This document shows positions 16,312-23,706 of a stretch of 49,546 nucleotides of DNA, in pieces. Each line of letters starts with the position of its first letter. The stretch's first letter is position 1. Position numbers and translations under genes: made by a program. The stretch spans positions 1 to 49,546 of the forward strand of contig JAHRFV010000119.1 in assembly GCA_019084435.1 (NCBI GenBank), given 5' to 3'. Under the pieces are notes generated by a model. That model ran no database searches, was not told where the DNA came from, and saw nothing but the letters and a program-made list of their open reading frames with translations. The stretch comes from Dethiosulfatibacter sp. (GTDB taxonomy: Bacteria > Bacillota_A > Clostridia > Tissierellales > Dethiosulfatibacteraceae).

Positions 16312-17604
16312 ATGAAAATAGTAATTATTGGAAGCAGCGCAGCCTCGAAAAGCGCGGTGGAAACCTTGCAGCGAAGCGGTGTAGAAGATATAGAGCTAAC
16401 CATTATAAGCAAGGATAAAACACCCTATTATTCCAGAGTGATTCTCCCGAATCATCTGGCAGGTTATCTGACCGAAGAGGAATTGATTTTTTATCGATTG
16501 AAATCGACATTGGGAAGTAAAACCGAGATGATACATGGCACTGTAACCAGTGTGGATTCGTCCAATAGAAAGGTTGTTTTAACTGATGGAAGACAGATCG
16601 GTTACGACAGGTTGCTGATTTGCTCCGGTGCTTCTCCATCCGTACTATTACCCGAAAGAATCCCAGGAGAGCCAATTAGGGGAGTATGTCATTTCAGGAA
16701 TATTGAGGATATCGACCAGATCAGAGAATTTCTGCCGGATGCAAAGGAATGTGTTGTTGCCGGAGGGGGACTGATCGGGCTGAAAGCGGCAGTTGCATTA
16801 AACCATCTGGGTAAGCATGTCACAGTCGTTCATCGATCATCCCAGCTTCTGTCTACCTTTATGGATCGCCAGGGCAGTGAGATGGTTCACCGGATTCTCA
16901 ATCAACAGGGAATTGATTTTATGCTTTGCGATACAATCGAGGGATATGAAACAGATCAGGAAAGGCTAAGCGGTGTCACGCTTAAGAGCGGCAAAAATCT
17001 TGAAGCACAACTGGTTGTATGGGCAGCGGGAGTGAGCCCGAACACTGAATTTTTGAAAAGTTCAGGCATTGAGATTGATAAAGGTATTTGCATCGATGAG
17101 TATATGCAAACAAATATTGAAGGAATTTTTGCAGCCGGTGATGTGACCCGTGCAAAGAATTTGTTGACAGATGAACCTGATACCATCACTCTGTGGACAG
17201 ATGCGACACTACAGGGAAAGGTAGCTGCGTGGAATGTGCTGGGTATTAAAAAACGCTATATAGGTGGTTTGACCATGAATTCAGTGGTTTTTAACAACGT
17301 ACCATTTATATCCATGGGTATCATCCGGGACGCCGATATTGTTAATGACCAGGTATTTACTTTCCTTGATCAAGACAAGGAAGTTTATCGGAAGATTGTT
17401 CTTCGGGATAATCAGATCATAGGGGCTGTATTCGCAGGGGATATCCGATATGCGGGAATGGTCAACTGGGATTTGAAAAGCAAAAGACTGGTCAAGAATG
17501 GAAAACGATATGTCAGCATATCCGGGTTGGAAGAAGTGTTTCGAGAGCATCACGCTGAACTGATGTCACAACTAGACTTGACTATTGATAATAAGGAGGA
17601 TTGA
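16312..17604 (+). CDS. FAD-dependent NAD(P)H oxidoreductase (rubredoxin-reductase/AorC-like)
   Basis: This 430-residue two-dinucleotide-fold flavoprotein probably lets the aldehyde oxidoreductase complex exchange electrons with NAD(P)H. The first fold starts IVIIGSSAAS, an unusual form of the FAD-binding GxGxxG loop. The NAD fold CVVAGGGLIGLKAA is canonical, and GIFAAGDVTRA is the second FAD contact. The C-terminal ~100 residues resemble the tail of small-subunit nitrite reductase and rubredoxin reductases. The adjacent ferredoxin genes and similar length support an AorC-like role, as in NAD-reducing aldehyde oxidoreductases. AAGGAG precedes the ATG. Confidence 0.85.
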   Translation: MKIVIIGSSAASKSAVETLQRSGVEDIELTIISKDKTPYYSRVILPNHLAGYLTEEELIFYRLKSTLGSKTEMIHGTVTSVDSSNRKVVLTDGRQIGYDRLLICSGASPSVLLPERIPGEPIRGVCHFRNIEDIDQIREFLPDAKECVVAGGGLIGLKAAVALNHLGKHVTVVHRSSQLLSTFMDRQGSEMVHRILNQQGIDFMLCDTIEGYETDQERLSGVTLKSGKNLEAQLVVWAAGVSPNTEFLKSSGIEIDKGICIDEYMQTNIEGIFAAGDVTRAKNLLTDEPDTITLWTDATLQGKVAAWNVLGIKKRYIGGLTMNSVVFNNVPFISMGIIRDADIVNDQVFTFLDQDKEVYRKIVLRDNQIIGAVFAGDIRYAGMVNWDLKSKRLVKNGKRYVSISGLEEVFREHHAELMSQLDLTIDNKED

Positions 17605-17608
17605 GGGT

Positions 17609-18367
17609 ATGGCAAACAGAATTAAGCAACAAATGATGGAAAAGAAAAGTGTTTTAGGGCCTTTCATGAAGCTGCCAAGTGCGGCAGTGGTTGAGATAGC
17701 AGGATTGGCGGGATTTGATTTTGTCATCATAGATTGCGAGCACGGGCCATTGAATATGCTGGCTGCTGAAGATATGGTGAGAGCGGCTAAGCTAAGTGGC
17801 ATTTCTCCAGTTATCCGTGTATCTGCCAATGATGAAAGCATGATTTCGAGAGCACTTGATATAGGAGCAGATGCTGTTCAGGTTCCGCAGATATCCACTA
17901 AGCAAGATGCCGAGAAGGTGGTGCGTGCGGCGAAGTTTTCTCCTATGGGAGAAAGGGGCGTGTGTCGATTTGTGAGGGCTGCTGAGTACTCAGCAATGGA
18001 TCGTCAGGTTTATTTCAAAAAGGCTAATGAAGATACAATGACCATCATTCATGTTGAGGGTTATGAGGGTGTCAAAAATATTGATGAAATTTTAGAGGTT
18101 GAAGGTATTGATGTAATTTTCCTTGGACCTTATGATTTATCGCAGTCTTTGGGTATACCGGGTGAAGTGGATAATCCTAGGGTTATCGCTCTCATGGAAG
18201 AAGTCATTGAAAAGGCAAAGAAAAAGAATAAGTTTATCGGAACCTTCGCGGATACTGTGGAAAACGGTAAGAAATGGCTAAATACTGGCGTACAATATCT
18301 CTCATATTCCGTAGATGTCGGTATATTGATGGATTCGTTTAAAAAGGTAGTGGAGGACCTCAGATGA
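17609..18367 (+). CDS. HpcH/HpaI-family class II aldolase
   Basis: These metal-dependent aldolases cleave 2-keto-3-deoxy acids to pyruvate and a free aldehyde. The 252-residue protein has the catalytic FVIIDCEHGP loop, the substrate Arg in VIRVSAND, a metal Glu in IIHVEGYEGVKNIDEI and a metal Asp in FLGPYDLSQSLG. ATG 17609 is set by AAGGAGGA. Relatives include 2-keto-3-deoxy-L-rhamnonate and 4-hydroxy-2-oxoheptanedioate aldolases. Unlike the phosphorylating KdgK/Eda route it releases an unphosphorylated aldehyde, which could feed the tungsten oxidoreductase. Its stop overlaps the next ATG (ATGA). Confidence 0.9.
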   Translation: MANRIKQQMMEKKSVLGPFMKLPSAAVVEIAGLAGFDFVIIDCEHGPLNMLAAEDMVRAAKLSGISPVIRVSANDESMISRALDIGADAVQVPQISTKQDAEKVVRAAKFSPMGERGVCRFVRAAEYSAMDRQVYFKKANEDTMTIIHVEGYEGVKNIDEILEVEGIDVIFLGPYDLSQSLGIPGEVDNPRVIALMEEVIEKAKKKNKFIGTFADTVENGKKWLNTGVQYLSYSVDVGILMDSFKKVVEDLR

Positions 18368-19524
18368 AAAACTATTTAAATAAGCAATCTATGGCGTTGC
18401 AGCAGGGTGCGATTCGAGCTATGTTTGATAAGGCTGCGGGAATGTCAGATGTCATCAATCTTGGGATTGGAGAACCCGACATGACCACACCTGCTGTGAT
18501 CATTGAGGCAGGCATGAAAGCATTAATGCATGGTCATACCCACTATACTCCCAATGCAGGAATACTTGAATTGAGGGAGGCGGTGGCTGAAAATCTGATC
18601 GGACAGGGTTTGAAATATGATCCACGTACAGAGATTATGATAACGACAGGTGGCATGGGTGGTCTTGTACTGTCCCTAATGGTCATGCTTGAACCAGGAG
18701 ATGAGGTGCTGATACAAGACCCACAATGGTTAAACTATTTCGCACAGGTCAAGTTCTTCGGTGGCGTGCCTGTTCCGGTTCCCGTAAAGGAAGAGAATGG
18801 TTTTGCCATTACTGCCGATGCTATAGAAGCAAGAATTACAAATAAGACAAAGGTTTTGATGCTGAACTCTCCCAACAACCCTACCGGTGCTGTGCTGGAT
18901 TTGAACGAGCTGAAACGTATAGCTGAGGTAGTCAAACGTCATAATCTGGTTGTTTTATCCGATGAGGTTTATAGCACAATTGTTTATGATGATACCAGAC
19001 ATCTCTCCATCGCCACTTTGGAAGGCATGAAGGAGAGGACTATTGTTATCAATAGCTTTTCTAAATCATATGCGATGACAGGCTGGCGGATTGGCTATGC
19101 GGCGGGAAATCAGCATATGATTGATAAAATGATACGACTCCAGGAAAATGTTGTAGCCTGTGTTAACAGCGGTGCTCAGTACGCTGCGATTGAAGCATTG
19201 AAACGGACCGACCTGGCTCTGGAGATGACTGAATTGTACAGGAAACGACGCAATCTGGTTGTCGAGGGGTTGCAGTCAATAAAGGGTATATCTTGCTTGA
19301 AGCCGAAAGGGAGCTTTTATGTTTTTGCAGGCATATCAGAGATTGGTGTGGATGAGGTAACTTTTGCCAATGAGCTTCTTGAGCAACAACAGGTTGTTGT
19401 TATACCAGGCTCTGCATTTGGAGAAAATGGCAAGGGTTATGTGCGAATCTGTTATGCCAACTCAGAGGAAAATCTTAGCCGAGCTATTGAGAGAATTCAG
19501 CGCTACGTGGCGGGCAAGCAATAA
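18364..19524 (+). CDS. Class I/II PLP aminotransferase (AspC/aromatic type)
   Basis: This 386-residue fold-type I aminotransferase has INLGIGEPDMTTP at the N-terminus, the cofactor segment NSPNNPTGAV, VLSDEVYSTIVYD with the pyridine-N Asp, and the Schiff-base Lys in INSFSKSYAMTGWRIGY. A conserved C-terminal Arg is in GYVRICYA. It is translationally coupled to the HpcH aldolase, so it may transaminate the 2-oxo acid made or used by that enzyme (for example pyruvate to alanine) or remove an amino group from the original substrate. Specificity cannot be read from sequence. Confidence 0.9.
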   Translation: MKNYLNKQSMALQQGAIRAMFDKAAGMSDVINLGIGEPDMTTPAVIIEAGMKALMHGHTHYTPNAGILELREAVAENLIGQGLKYDPRTEIMITTGGMGGLVLSLMVMLEPGDEVLIQDPQWLNYFAQVKFFGGVPVPVPVKEENGFAITADAIEARITNKTKVLMLNSPNNPTGAVLDLNELKRIAEVVKRHNLVVLSDEVYSTIVYDDTRHLSIATLEGMKERTIVINSFSKSYAMTGWRIGYAAGNQHMIDKMIRLQENVVACVNSGAQYAAIEALKRTDLALEMTELYRKRRNLVVEGLQSIKGISCLKPKGSFYVFAGISEIGVDEVTFANELLEQQQVVVIPGSAFGENGKGYVRICYANSEENLSRAIERIQRYVAGKQ

Positions 19525-19564
19525 TACTTAAAGATAAAATTATTAGACAAGGGGTATGTTGCAT

Positions 19565-20197
19565 ATGAAAAAAATAATGGAAAATCAAGAATTGAATAGA
19601 AGCATTTTTTTACTCCAACCCAGCAGACCAATACTATGTACAACAAAGAACGAGGACGGATCGGATCACGTGGCTCCATTTAGTTGGGTTAATCCAATTT
19701 CATTCAATCCACCAAGAATTGCTCTGGCTTTATCAAACAGTCCAAAAAAGCAGAAAAGCCTGGTCAATATCGAAAGGACTGGTGAGTTTGTAATCAATAT
19801 GCCCGATATGCGAATCGCGGACAAAATGATTGAGGCCTCCTATTCCACCAAATTCGGTGAGAACAAGTTCATACGTTCCGGATTTACAGGCGACGAGGCC
19901 AGATTGGTGGCACCGAAAATCATCAGTGAATGCCAGTCGCATCTGGAATGTCGTGTACTTGAAATAATCGAACCGGGAGATCATAAATTAATTATTGCAG
20001 ATGTTGTAAGTGCAAGCTATAATCAAGAGGCATATGGTGCTGATCTGCACATTAATACCCAAAATTTTCAACCGGTCATACATATGAACGATTATTGTCT
20101 GGAGGGTTCGCAACTCCATCTAATGGCTAATATTCAGGGGACGGTCGCTCTGAATGTTCCATACCCATCCAATAACAAAGATCAGGAATGTAAATAA
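19565..20197 (+). CDS. Flavin reductase-like (flavoredoxin) protein
   Basis: This 210-residue protein has the split-barrel FMN-binding flavin-reductase-like domain. The PSRPILCTTKNEDGSDHVAP segment leads into SWVNPISFNPPRIALALS, typical of flavoredoxins. It probably carries electrons between ferredoxin-type proteins and NAD(P)H or an acceptor. AAGGGG at 19549-19554 fits ATG 19565 (10 bases) better than the in-frame ATG at 19556, which is one base away. It is the last enzyme gene before the regulator. Confidence 0.82.
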   Translation: MKKIMENQELNRSIFLLQPSRPILCTTKNEDGSDHVAPFSWVNPISFNPPRIALALSNSPKKQKSLVNIERTGEFVINMPDMRIADKMIEASYSTKFGENKFIRSGFTGDEARLVAPKIISECQSHLECRVLEIIEPGDHKLIIADVVSASYNQEAYGADLHINTQNFQPVIHMNDYCLEGSQLHLMANIQGTVALNVPYPSNNKDQECK

Positions 20198-20234
20198 GAG
20201 GGATGAAGCTGCAATAAAATGAAGGAGTTTGTTT

Positions 20235-21005
20235 ATGAAAGACACGATAAACACGGTTCAGTCAGTGGACCGAACAATCAATATTATTGAAGTGTTGTCT
20301 AACCATCGAGATGGTCTTGGATTGACTGAGCTTAGCCAGATAATCGGTTTGCATAAGAGTACTGTTCATCGCTTGTTGCTGACATTGATTAGTCATGGCT
20401 ATGTCAGCCAAAATCCGCAAAACCAGCAGTACCACATGACCATCAAAATGTATGAACTGGGAAGCAGGGTCATTGACAGTATGGATCTGAGCAAGGTTTC
20501 CAGACCTTATTTGAAAGCATTGAGAGATGCGACCAACGAGGTGGTTCATCTGGTCATTCCTGATGGGACGGATATTGTTTATATTGATAAGATGGAATCC
20601 AACAACAGCATTAGGATGCACTCCAGAATAGGGGCCAGAAGTCCGTTATACAGCACATCGGCAGGCAAGGCAATGCTGGCTTACTTACCCGAATCGAGAA
20701 TAAGAGAGATATGGGATGCAAGCGACATCATTCAACGAACCCCAAATACAGTTGTCAAATATGATCAATTGCTTGTGGTGTTGGAAAAAGTCAGAGAAAA
20801 CGGTTACGCACTGGATGAGGAAGAAAACGAGCCTGGTATCAGATGCATAGGCGCGCCAATTTTTAATCACAAAGGTGATGTCATAGGAGCTATCAGTATC
20901 TCAGGACCAACTATGCGGGTCACACCAGAAGTGGTGGAGACATTTAAAGAACACATCCTCAAATATACACGATTGATATCCCAGGAGTTGGGTTATAGGA
21001 CATAA
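20235..21005 (+). CDS. IclR-family transcriptional regulator (KdgR-like)
   Basis: This 256-residue regulator has an N-terminal winged helix (about 10-70, with LTELSQIIGLHKSTVHRLL) and the IclR effector domain, showing VYIDKMESN, SPLYSTSAGKAMLAYLPE and EENEPGIRCIGAPIF, the ligand-pocket signature. ATG 20235 lies 7 bases after AAGGAG; an in-frame TTG at 20229 is too close. It is the last gene of the operon and probably binds the dyad at 5807-5823. Family members of this branch often respond to 2-keto-3-deoxygluconate or related acids. A hairpin repeat starts directly after the stop. Confidence 0.92.
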   Translation: MKDTINTVQSVDRTINIIEVLSNHRDGLGLTELSQIIGLHKSTVHRLLLTLISHGYVSQNPQNQQYHMTIKMYELGSRVIDSMDLSKVSRPYLKALRDATNEVVHLVIPDGTDIVYIDKMESNNSIRMHSRIGARSPLYSTSAGKAMLAYLPESRIREIWDASDIIQRTPNTVVKYDQLLVVLEKVRENGYALDEEENEPGIRCIGAPIFNHKGDVIGAISISGPTMRVTPEVVETFKEHILKYTRLISQELGYRT

Positions 21006-21050
21006 CAAACAAAAAACAAAAGGGACGGTTCCTTTTGTTTTTTATTTGTT
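21005..21050 (+). repeat. Hairpin repeat copy 2, acting as shared terminator
   Basis: This copy begins at the last base of the IclR gene's TAA, with arms extended to about 20 bp by AACAAAC against its near-complement. The core is GGGACGGTTCC on the + strand, followed by TTTTTTATTTG. It separates the IclR gene from the convergent DUF1847 gene and can terminate both. Confidence 0.9.
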
Positions 21051-21067
21051 TATTTCTCTAATACATC

Positions 21068-21697
21068 CTATTTGCTGACATGAACTTTATTTTTAAAATA
21101 ACCTTCAGAGCAGTACAAAGCACCAGCTGGGTTGTGAGCCAACACTCTATCCTTGGCTAAGAGTGTCGTAACCATTGCCTCGGAATACTTATAAAACATG
21201 GAGTCATGACCCACACATAGGCCGACCACCACATTGAAGTCGGTTTTTTGTTCATTTAACAGCTTGGCTTGAGCGATAGGGTTGCACATAGTCTCGAACG
21301 TACCTGGACGCACTTTGTGCTCATCCGGTATACCAATTCTTTCTTTTGGGATGCCCCCAGTCTTACAGATGACAGATACTGCTTCAAAACCAGCTTCTGA
21401 CAAAAGCCTGTCAACAATTTTTGCTTCTCTTAGTAATCCCAGACAAAAGGCGATGCCAATTTTCTTATAATTCATAGATTTCGAAAACTCGATGATTTCC
21501 CTCACTCTTGGCCACTCACAGTAACCGGCGGCTTCGATTTCTGAAGATTTAATATAAAAATCCTTGTTTTCGTCCTTTTCGTACTCTGAGAAGCAGTCTT
21601 CGATAAGGGTATCTGTGTTCATGGGACAGTTTTTAGGTATTCTTTGGGGAGATTCTTCTTTGCAAGCCAATACAGAACATAGTGCGCATTTATACAT
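21068..21697 (-). CDS. DUF1847 metal-binding protein
   Basis: This 209-residue protein starts MYKCALCSVLACKEE and has further Cys at CPMNT, CFSEY, YCEWPR, CLGLL, ICKTGG, MCNPIA and LCVGHDS. The ending TTLLAKDRVLAHNPAGALYC is the family's most conserved block. The many Cys suggest metal or Fe-S binding, but no function is established for the family. AAGGAAA precedes the ATG. It stands alone between the IclR gene and the PadR module, and its 3' end is covered by hairpin repeat copy 2. Confidence 0.85.
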   Translation of the reverse strand: MYKCALCSVLACKEESPQRIPKNCPMNTDTLIEDCFSEYEKDENKDFYIKSSEIEAAGYCEWPRVREIIEFSKSMNYKKIGIAFCLGLLREAKIVDRLLSEAGFEAVSVICKTGGIPKERIGIPDEHKVRPGTFETMCNPIAQAKLLNEQKTDFNVVVGLCVGHDSMFYKYSEAMVTTLLAKDRVLAHNPAGALYCSEGYFKNKVHVSK

Positions 21698-21826
21698 AAT
21701 GGGTTTCCTTATATAATGTATTTAGGTTTTGAAGGAGAACCTATAACCTTAAACTATCTACATTTATAAATTTATTAGATTGACAAACAATTAATTATAA
21801 CATCAAGTATAGGTTGAAAACTATAC

Positions 21827-22483
21827 TTATCTAATCAAATCCTTAACCAGACTTTGCTCGTCTTTGGCTAAATTAGACATATGCTTGTGGTAGCCCCAAT
21901 AGGCAAGCCCATAAACCGCAAACAAGGCAATCAGAATGGGTATGGTCGGGAACATCAACCTAGAACCCTTCTCATGAAGAAGTATTAAAGGCAGAAAGAT
22001 GGCAACAAGTATCAAGTCTGGCACGTGTTTTTTGAAACCTTTTTCAAAAATAAATATAGGTTGCAGGATACTGCTGTTTAAAAACTGCAGTGGAATAAGT
22101 ATCAATATAAACGCTGGCAAGGCAACTTCAGAAGGCCATCCTTGGAGCCATGAGAAGAAAACAATCCATGCTGCAATCATAAAGGCTAATTTTTTTAATA
22201 GTGAAAGTCCAATTTCCCAATAGCTCGGTCCACGACTATTTTGGATAACGTCCTGTATAAAATCATCGAAACCATCTCCCATTTCCTGGATTAGTGAGGT
22301 TTCTCGGAGCTTCATTTCGTGAGCCATGCCAATCAGATCCCGCTGAATAATCAAGGCATCAAAGCTATTAATTTTGAATATATTCATTTTCTTCATAATA
22401 TCTCTAATTAAAATAAAGTCATCCCTTGTCAATTGCAGTGACAGCTTTTCGTTTTCTTTTTTTAGTAGTTTCAAGACATTCAT
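21827..22483 (-). CDS. PadR-associated membrane protein, downstream copy
   Basis: This 218-residue protein has an N-terminal cytosolic helical domain (~1-85, with FDALIIQRDLIGMAHEMKLR and QEMGDGFDDFI) followed by about four hydrophobic segments and a short charged tail. It is closely similar along its length to the neighbour at 22570. It resembles the DUF1048/DUF1129-type proteins often encoded beside PadR regulators; function is unknown. Its ATG overlaps the TGA of a PadR gene remnant (ATGA), just as the upstream copy overlaps the intact PadR gene, so the overlap was duplicated along with the gene. Confidence 0.82.
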   Translation of the reverse strand: MNVLKLLKKENEKLSLQLTRDDFILIRDIMKKMNIFKINSFDALIIQRDLIGMAHEMKLRETSLIQEMGDGFDDFIQDVIQNSRGPSYWEIGLSLLKKLAFMIAAWIVFFSWLQGWPSEVALPAFILILIPLQFLNSSILQPIFIFEKGFKKHVPDLILVAIFLPLILLHEKGSRLMFPTIPILIALFAVYGLAYWGYHKHMSNLAKDEQSLVKDLIR

Positions 22484-22566
22484 TTGATCTCTCCTTCCAT
22501 GATTTTGTCAACAGAATCCCGCACGTCATTCCAGACTTGACGAAACTCCTCTGGAAAATCCCTTAT
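22480..22566 (-). pseudogene. Remnant of a second padR gene (3' end only)
   Basis: Between the two membrane-protein copies the minus strand reads FPEEFRQVWNDVRDSV and then KIMEGEIK-stop, nearly identical to the last 25 residues of the intact PadR gene at 23223. There is no start or DNA-binding domain. The frame continues directly from the stop of the upstream membrane gene. This marks one edge of a tandem duplication whose unit was the padR 3' end plus the membrane gene. Confidence 0.85.
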
Positions 22567-22569
22567 ATC

Positions 22570-23226
22570 CTACTTAATCAAATCCTCAACCAGACTTTGC
22601 GCATCTTTGGATAGATTAGACATATGCTTTTTATAGCCCCAATAGGTAAGAACAAATACTGTTATTGGAATAATGAGTGTGGGTATGGTGGGCACCGTAA
22701 ACCTGGATCGCAAATGCCACTGAAATATTAAAGGAATATATATAGCAACAATTATGATATACTGTATGTGTTTTTTGAAACCTTTTTCAAAAATAAAGAT
22801 AGGAGACAGTATGCCGCTGTTTAGAAAACTCAGTGGGACAAACAGCAATATATATGTTGGTAAGGCTATATTTGGAGACCATCTCTGCATCCATGCCATG
22901 ATAACAATAAATGCCACAATCATAAGAGATAAGTGCTTAAGTAATGTTAGTCCAATTTCCCAATAGCTTGGGCCTCGACTGTTTTTGATAACGTCCTTTA
23001 TAAAATCATCGAAACCATCTCCCATTTCCTGGGCTAGTGAGGTTCCACGGAGCTTCATTTCGTGAGCCATGCCGATAAGATCCCGCTGAATAATTAAGGC
23101 ATCATAGCTGTTGATCTTGAATATATTCATTTTCTTCAAAATGTCTCTAATTAAAACATAGTCATCCATCGTCAATTGCATTAATTGTTTTTTGTTTGAT
23201 CTCTTAAGTAGTTTCAAGACATTCAT
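22570..23226 (-). CDS. PadR-associated membrane protein, upstream copy
   Basis: Same architecture and length (218) as the copy at 21827: a cytosolic N-terminal helical domain, then about four membrane segments, ending KHMSNLSKDAQSLVEDLIK. The N-terminal half is more conserved between copies than the membrane part (for example RGPSYWEIGL is identical, while the following helices differ), suggesting that the soluble domain is under stronger constraint. The ATG overlaps the PadR stop (ATGA), so the two are co-translated. The role is unknown. Confidence 0.83.
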   Translation of the reverse strand: MNVLKLLKRSNKKQLMQLTMDDYVLIRDILKKMNIFKINSYDALIIQRDLIGMAHEMKLRGTSLAQEMGDGFDDFIKDVIKNSRGPSYWEIGLTLLKHLSLMIVAFIVIMAWMQRWSPNIALPTYILLFVPLSFLNSGILSPIFIFEKGFKKHIQYIIIVAIYIPLIFQWHLRSRFTVPTIPTLIIPITVFVLTYWGYKKHMSNLSKDAQSLVEDLIK

Positions 23227-23552
23227 TTGATTTCCCCTTCCATGATTTTATCGACTGAATCACGTACGTCATTCCATACTTGTCGAAACTCTTCAAGAAA
23301 AGCATGACCGGAAGCGGTCAGGTAATAATGCTTGCGCTTTGGTCCCAAAGGGGATTCCTTATATATGTATGTGATGAGCTTTTTCTTTTCCAGGCGCACC
23401 AACAACGGGTAAATAGTCCCTTCCTTGGCATCGGTGAAGCCATATTGCTTAAGTCTGGAGACAATATCATAGCCGTAAGTCTCTTCTTGACAGATGATTT
23501 TGATAATGCAGCCTTCCAACGTTCCACGCATCATTTGTGAACGATCGACCAT
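23223..23552 (-). CDS. PadR-family transcriptional regulator
   Basis: This 109-residue winged-helix protein has the PadR pattern: MMRGTLEGCIIKIICQEETYGYDI (in pieces), then the recognition helix and the wing AKEGTIYPLLVRLEKKKLI, with SPLGPKRKHYYLT as the beta-hairpin. ATG 23552 is supported by AAGGTAGG 7 bases upstream; an in-frame ATG at 23576 has no ribosome site. It probably represses its own operon through the dyad at 23586-23605 and releases it on a small hydrophobic or drug-like signal, as is common in the family. Confidence 0.9.
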   Translation of the reverse strand: MVDRSQMMRGTLEGCIIKIICQEETYGYDIVSRLKQYGFTDAKEGTIYPLLVRLEKKKLITYIYKESPLGPKRKHYYLTASGHAFLEEFRQVWNDVRDSVDKIMEGEIK

Positions 23553-23585
23553 AATAACACCTACCTTGCAGTACATATTAGTTTG

Positions 23586-23619
23586 ACTATAGTGTACCGC
23601 ATAGTAGTTGTGATGTCAA
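23586..23619 (-). promoter_or_regulatory. padR promoter with overlapping dyad operator
   Basis: On the minus strand TTGACA (23619-23614), 17 bases and TACACT (23596-23591) form a good promoter. The dyad ACTAT-n3-GTAC-n3-ATAGT (23586-23605) covers the -10, as expected for autorepression by PadR. Confidence 0.65.
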
Positions 23620-23671
23620 CCCAAAAAAATATTAAAAGCAGATTGAAGTGCATCCTCAATGAAGACAACTA

Positions 23672-23680
23672 TGATATAAT
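23672..23680 (+). promoter_or_regulatory. Extended -10 promoter of the helicase gene
   Basis: TGATATAAT fits the TGnTATAAT extended -10 form, 26 bases before the helicase ATG. No good -35 is seen. Confidence 0.5.
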
Positions 23681-23706
23681 GTTGGAATGAATCGATAGAG
23701 GTAGTT

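Noticed and set aside
22426..22614. Plus-strand open frame across the padR remnant
   Set aside because: It is an antisense shadow of the membrane-protein and padR-remnant sequences without a ribosome site.
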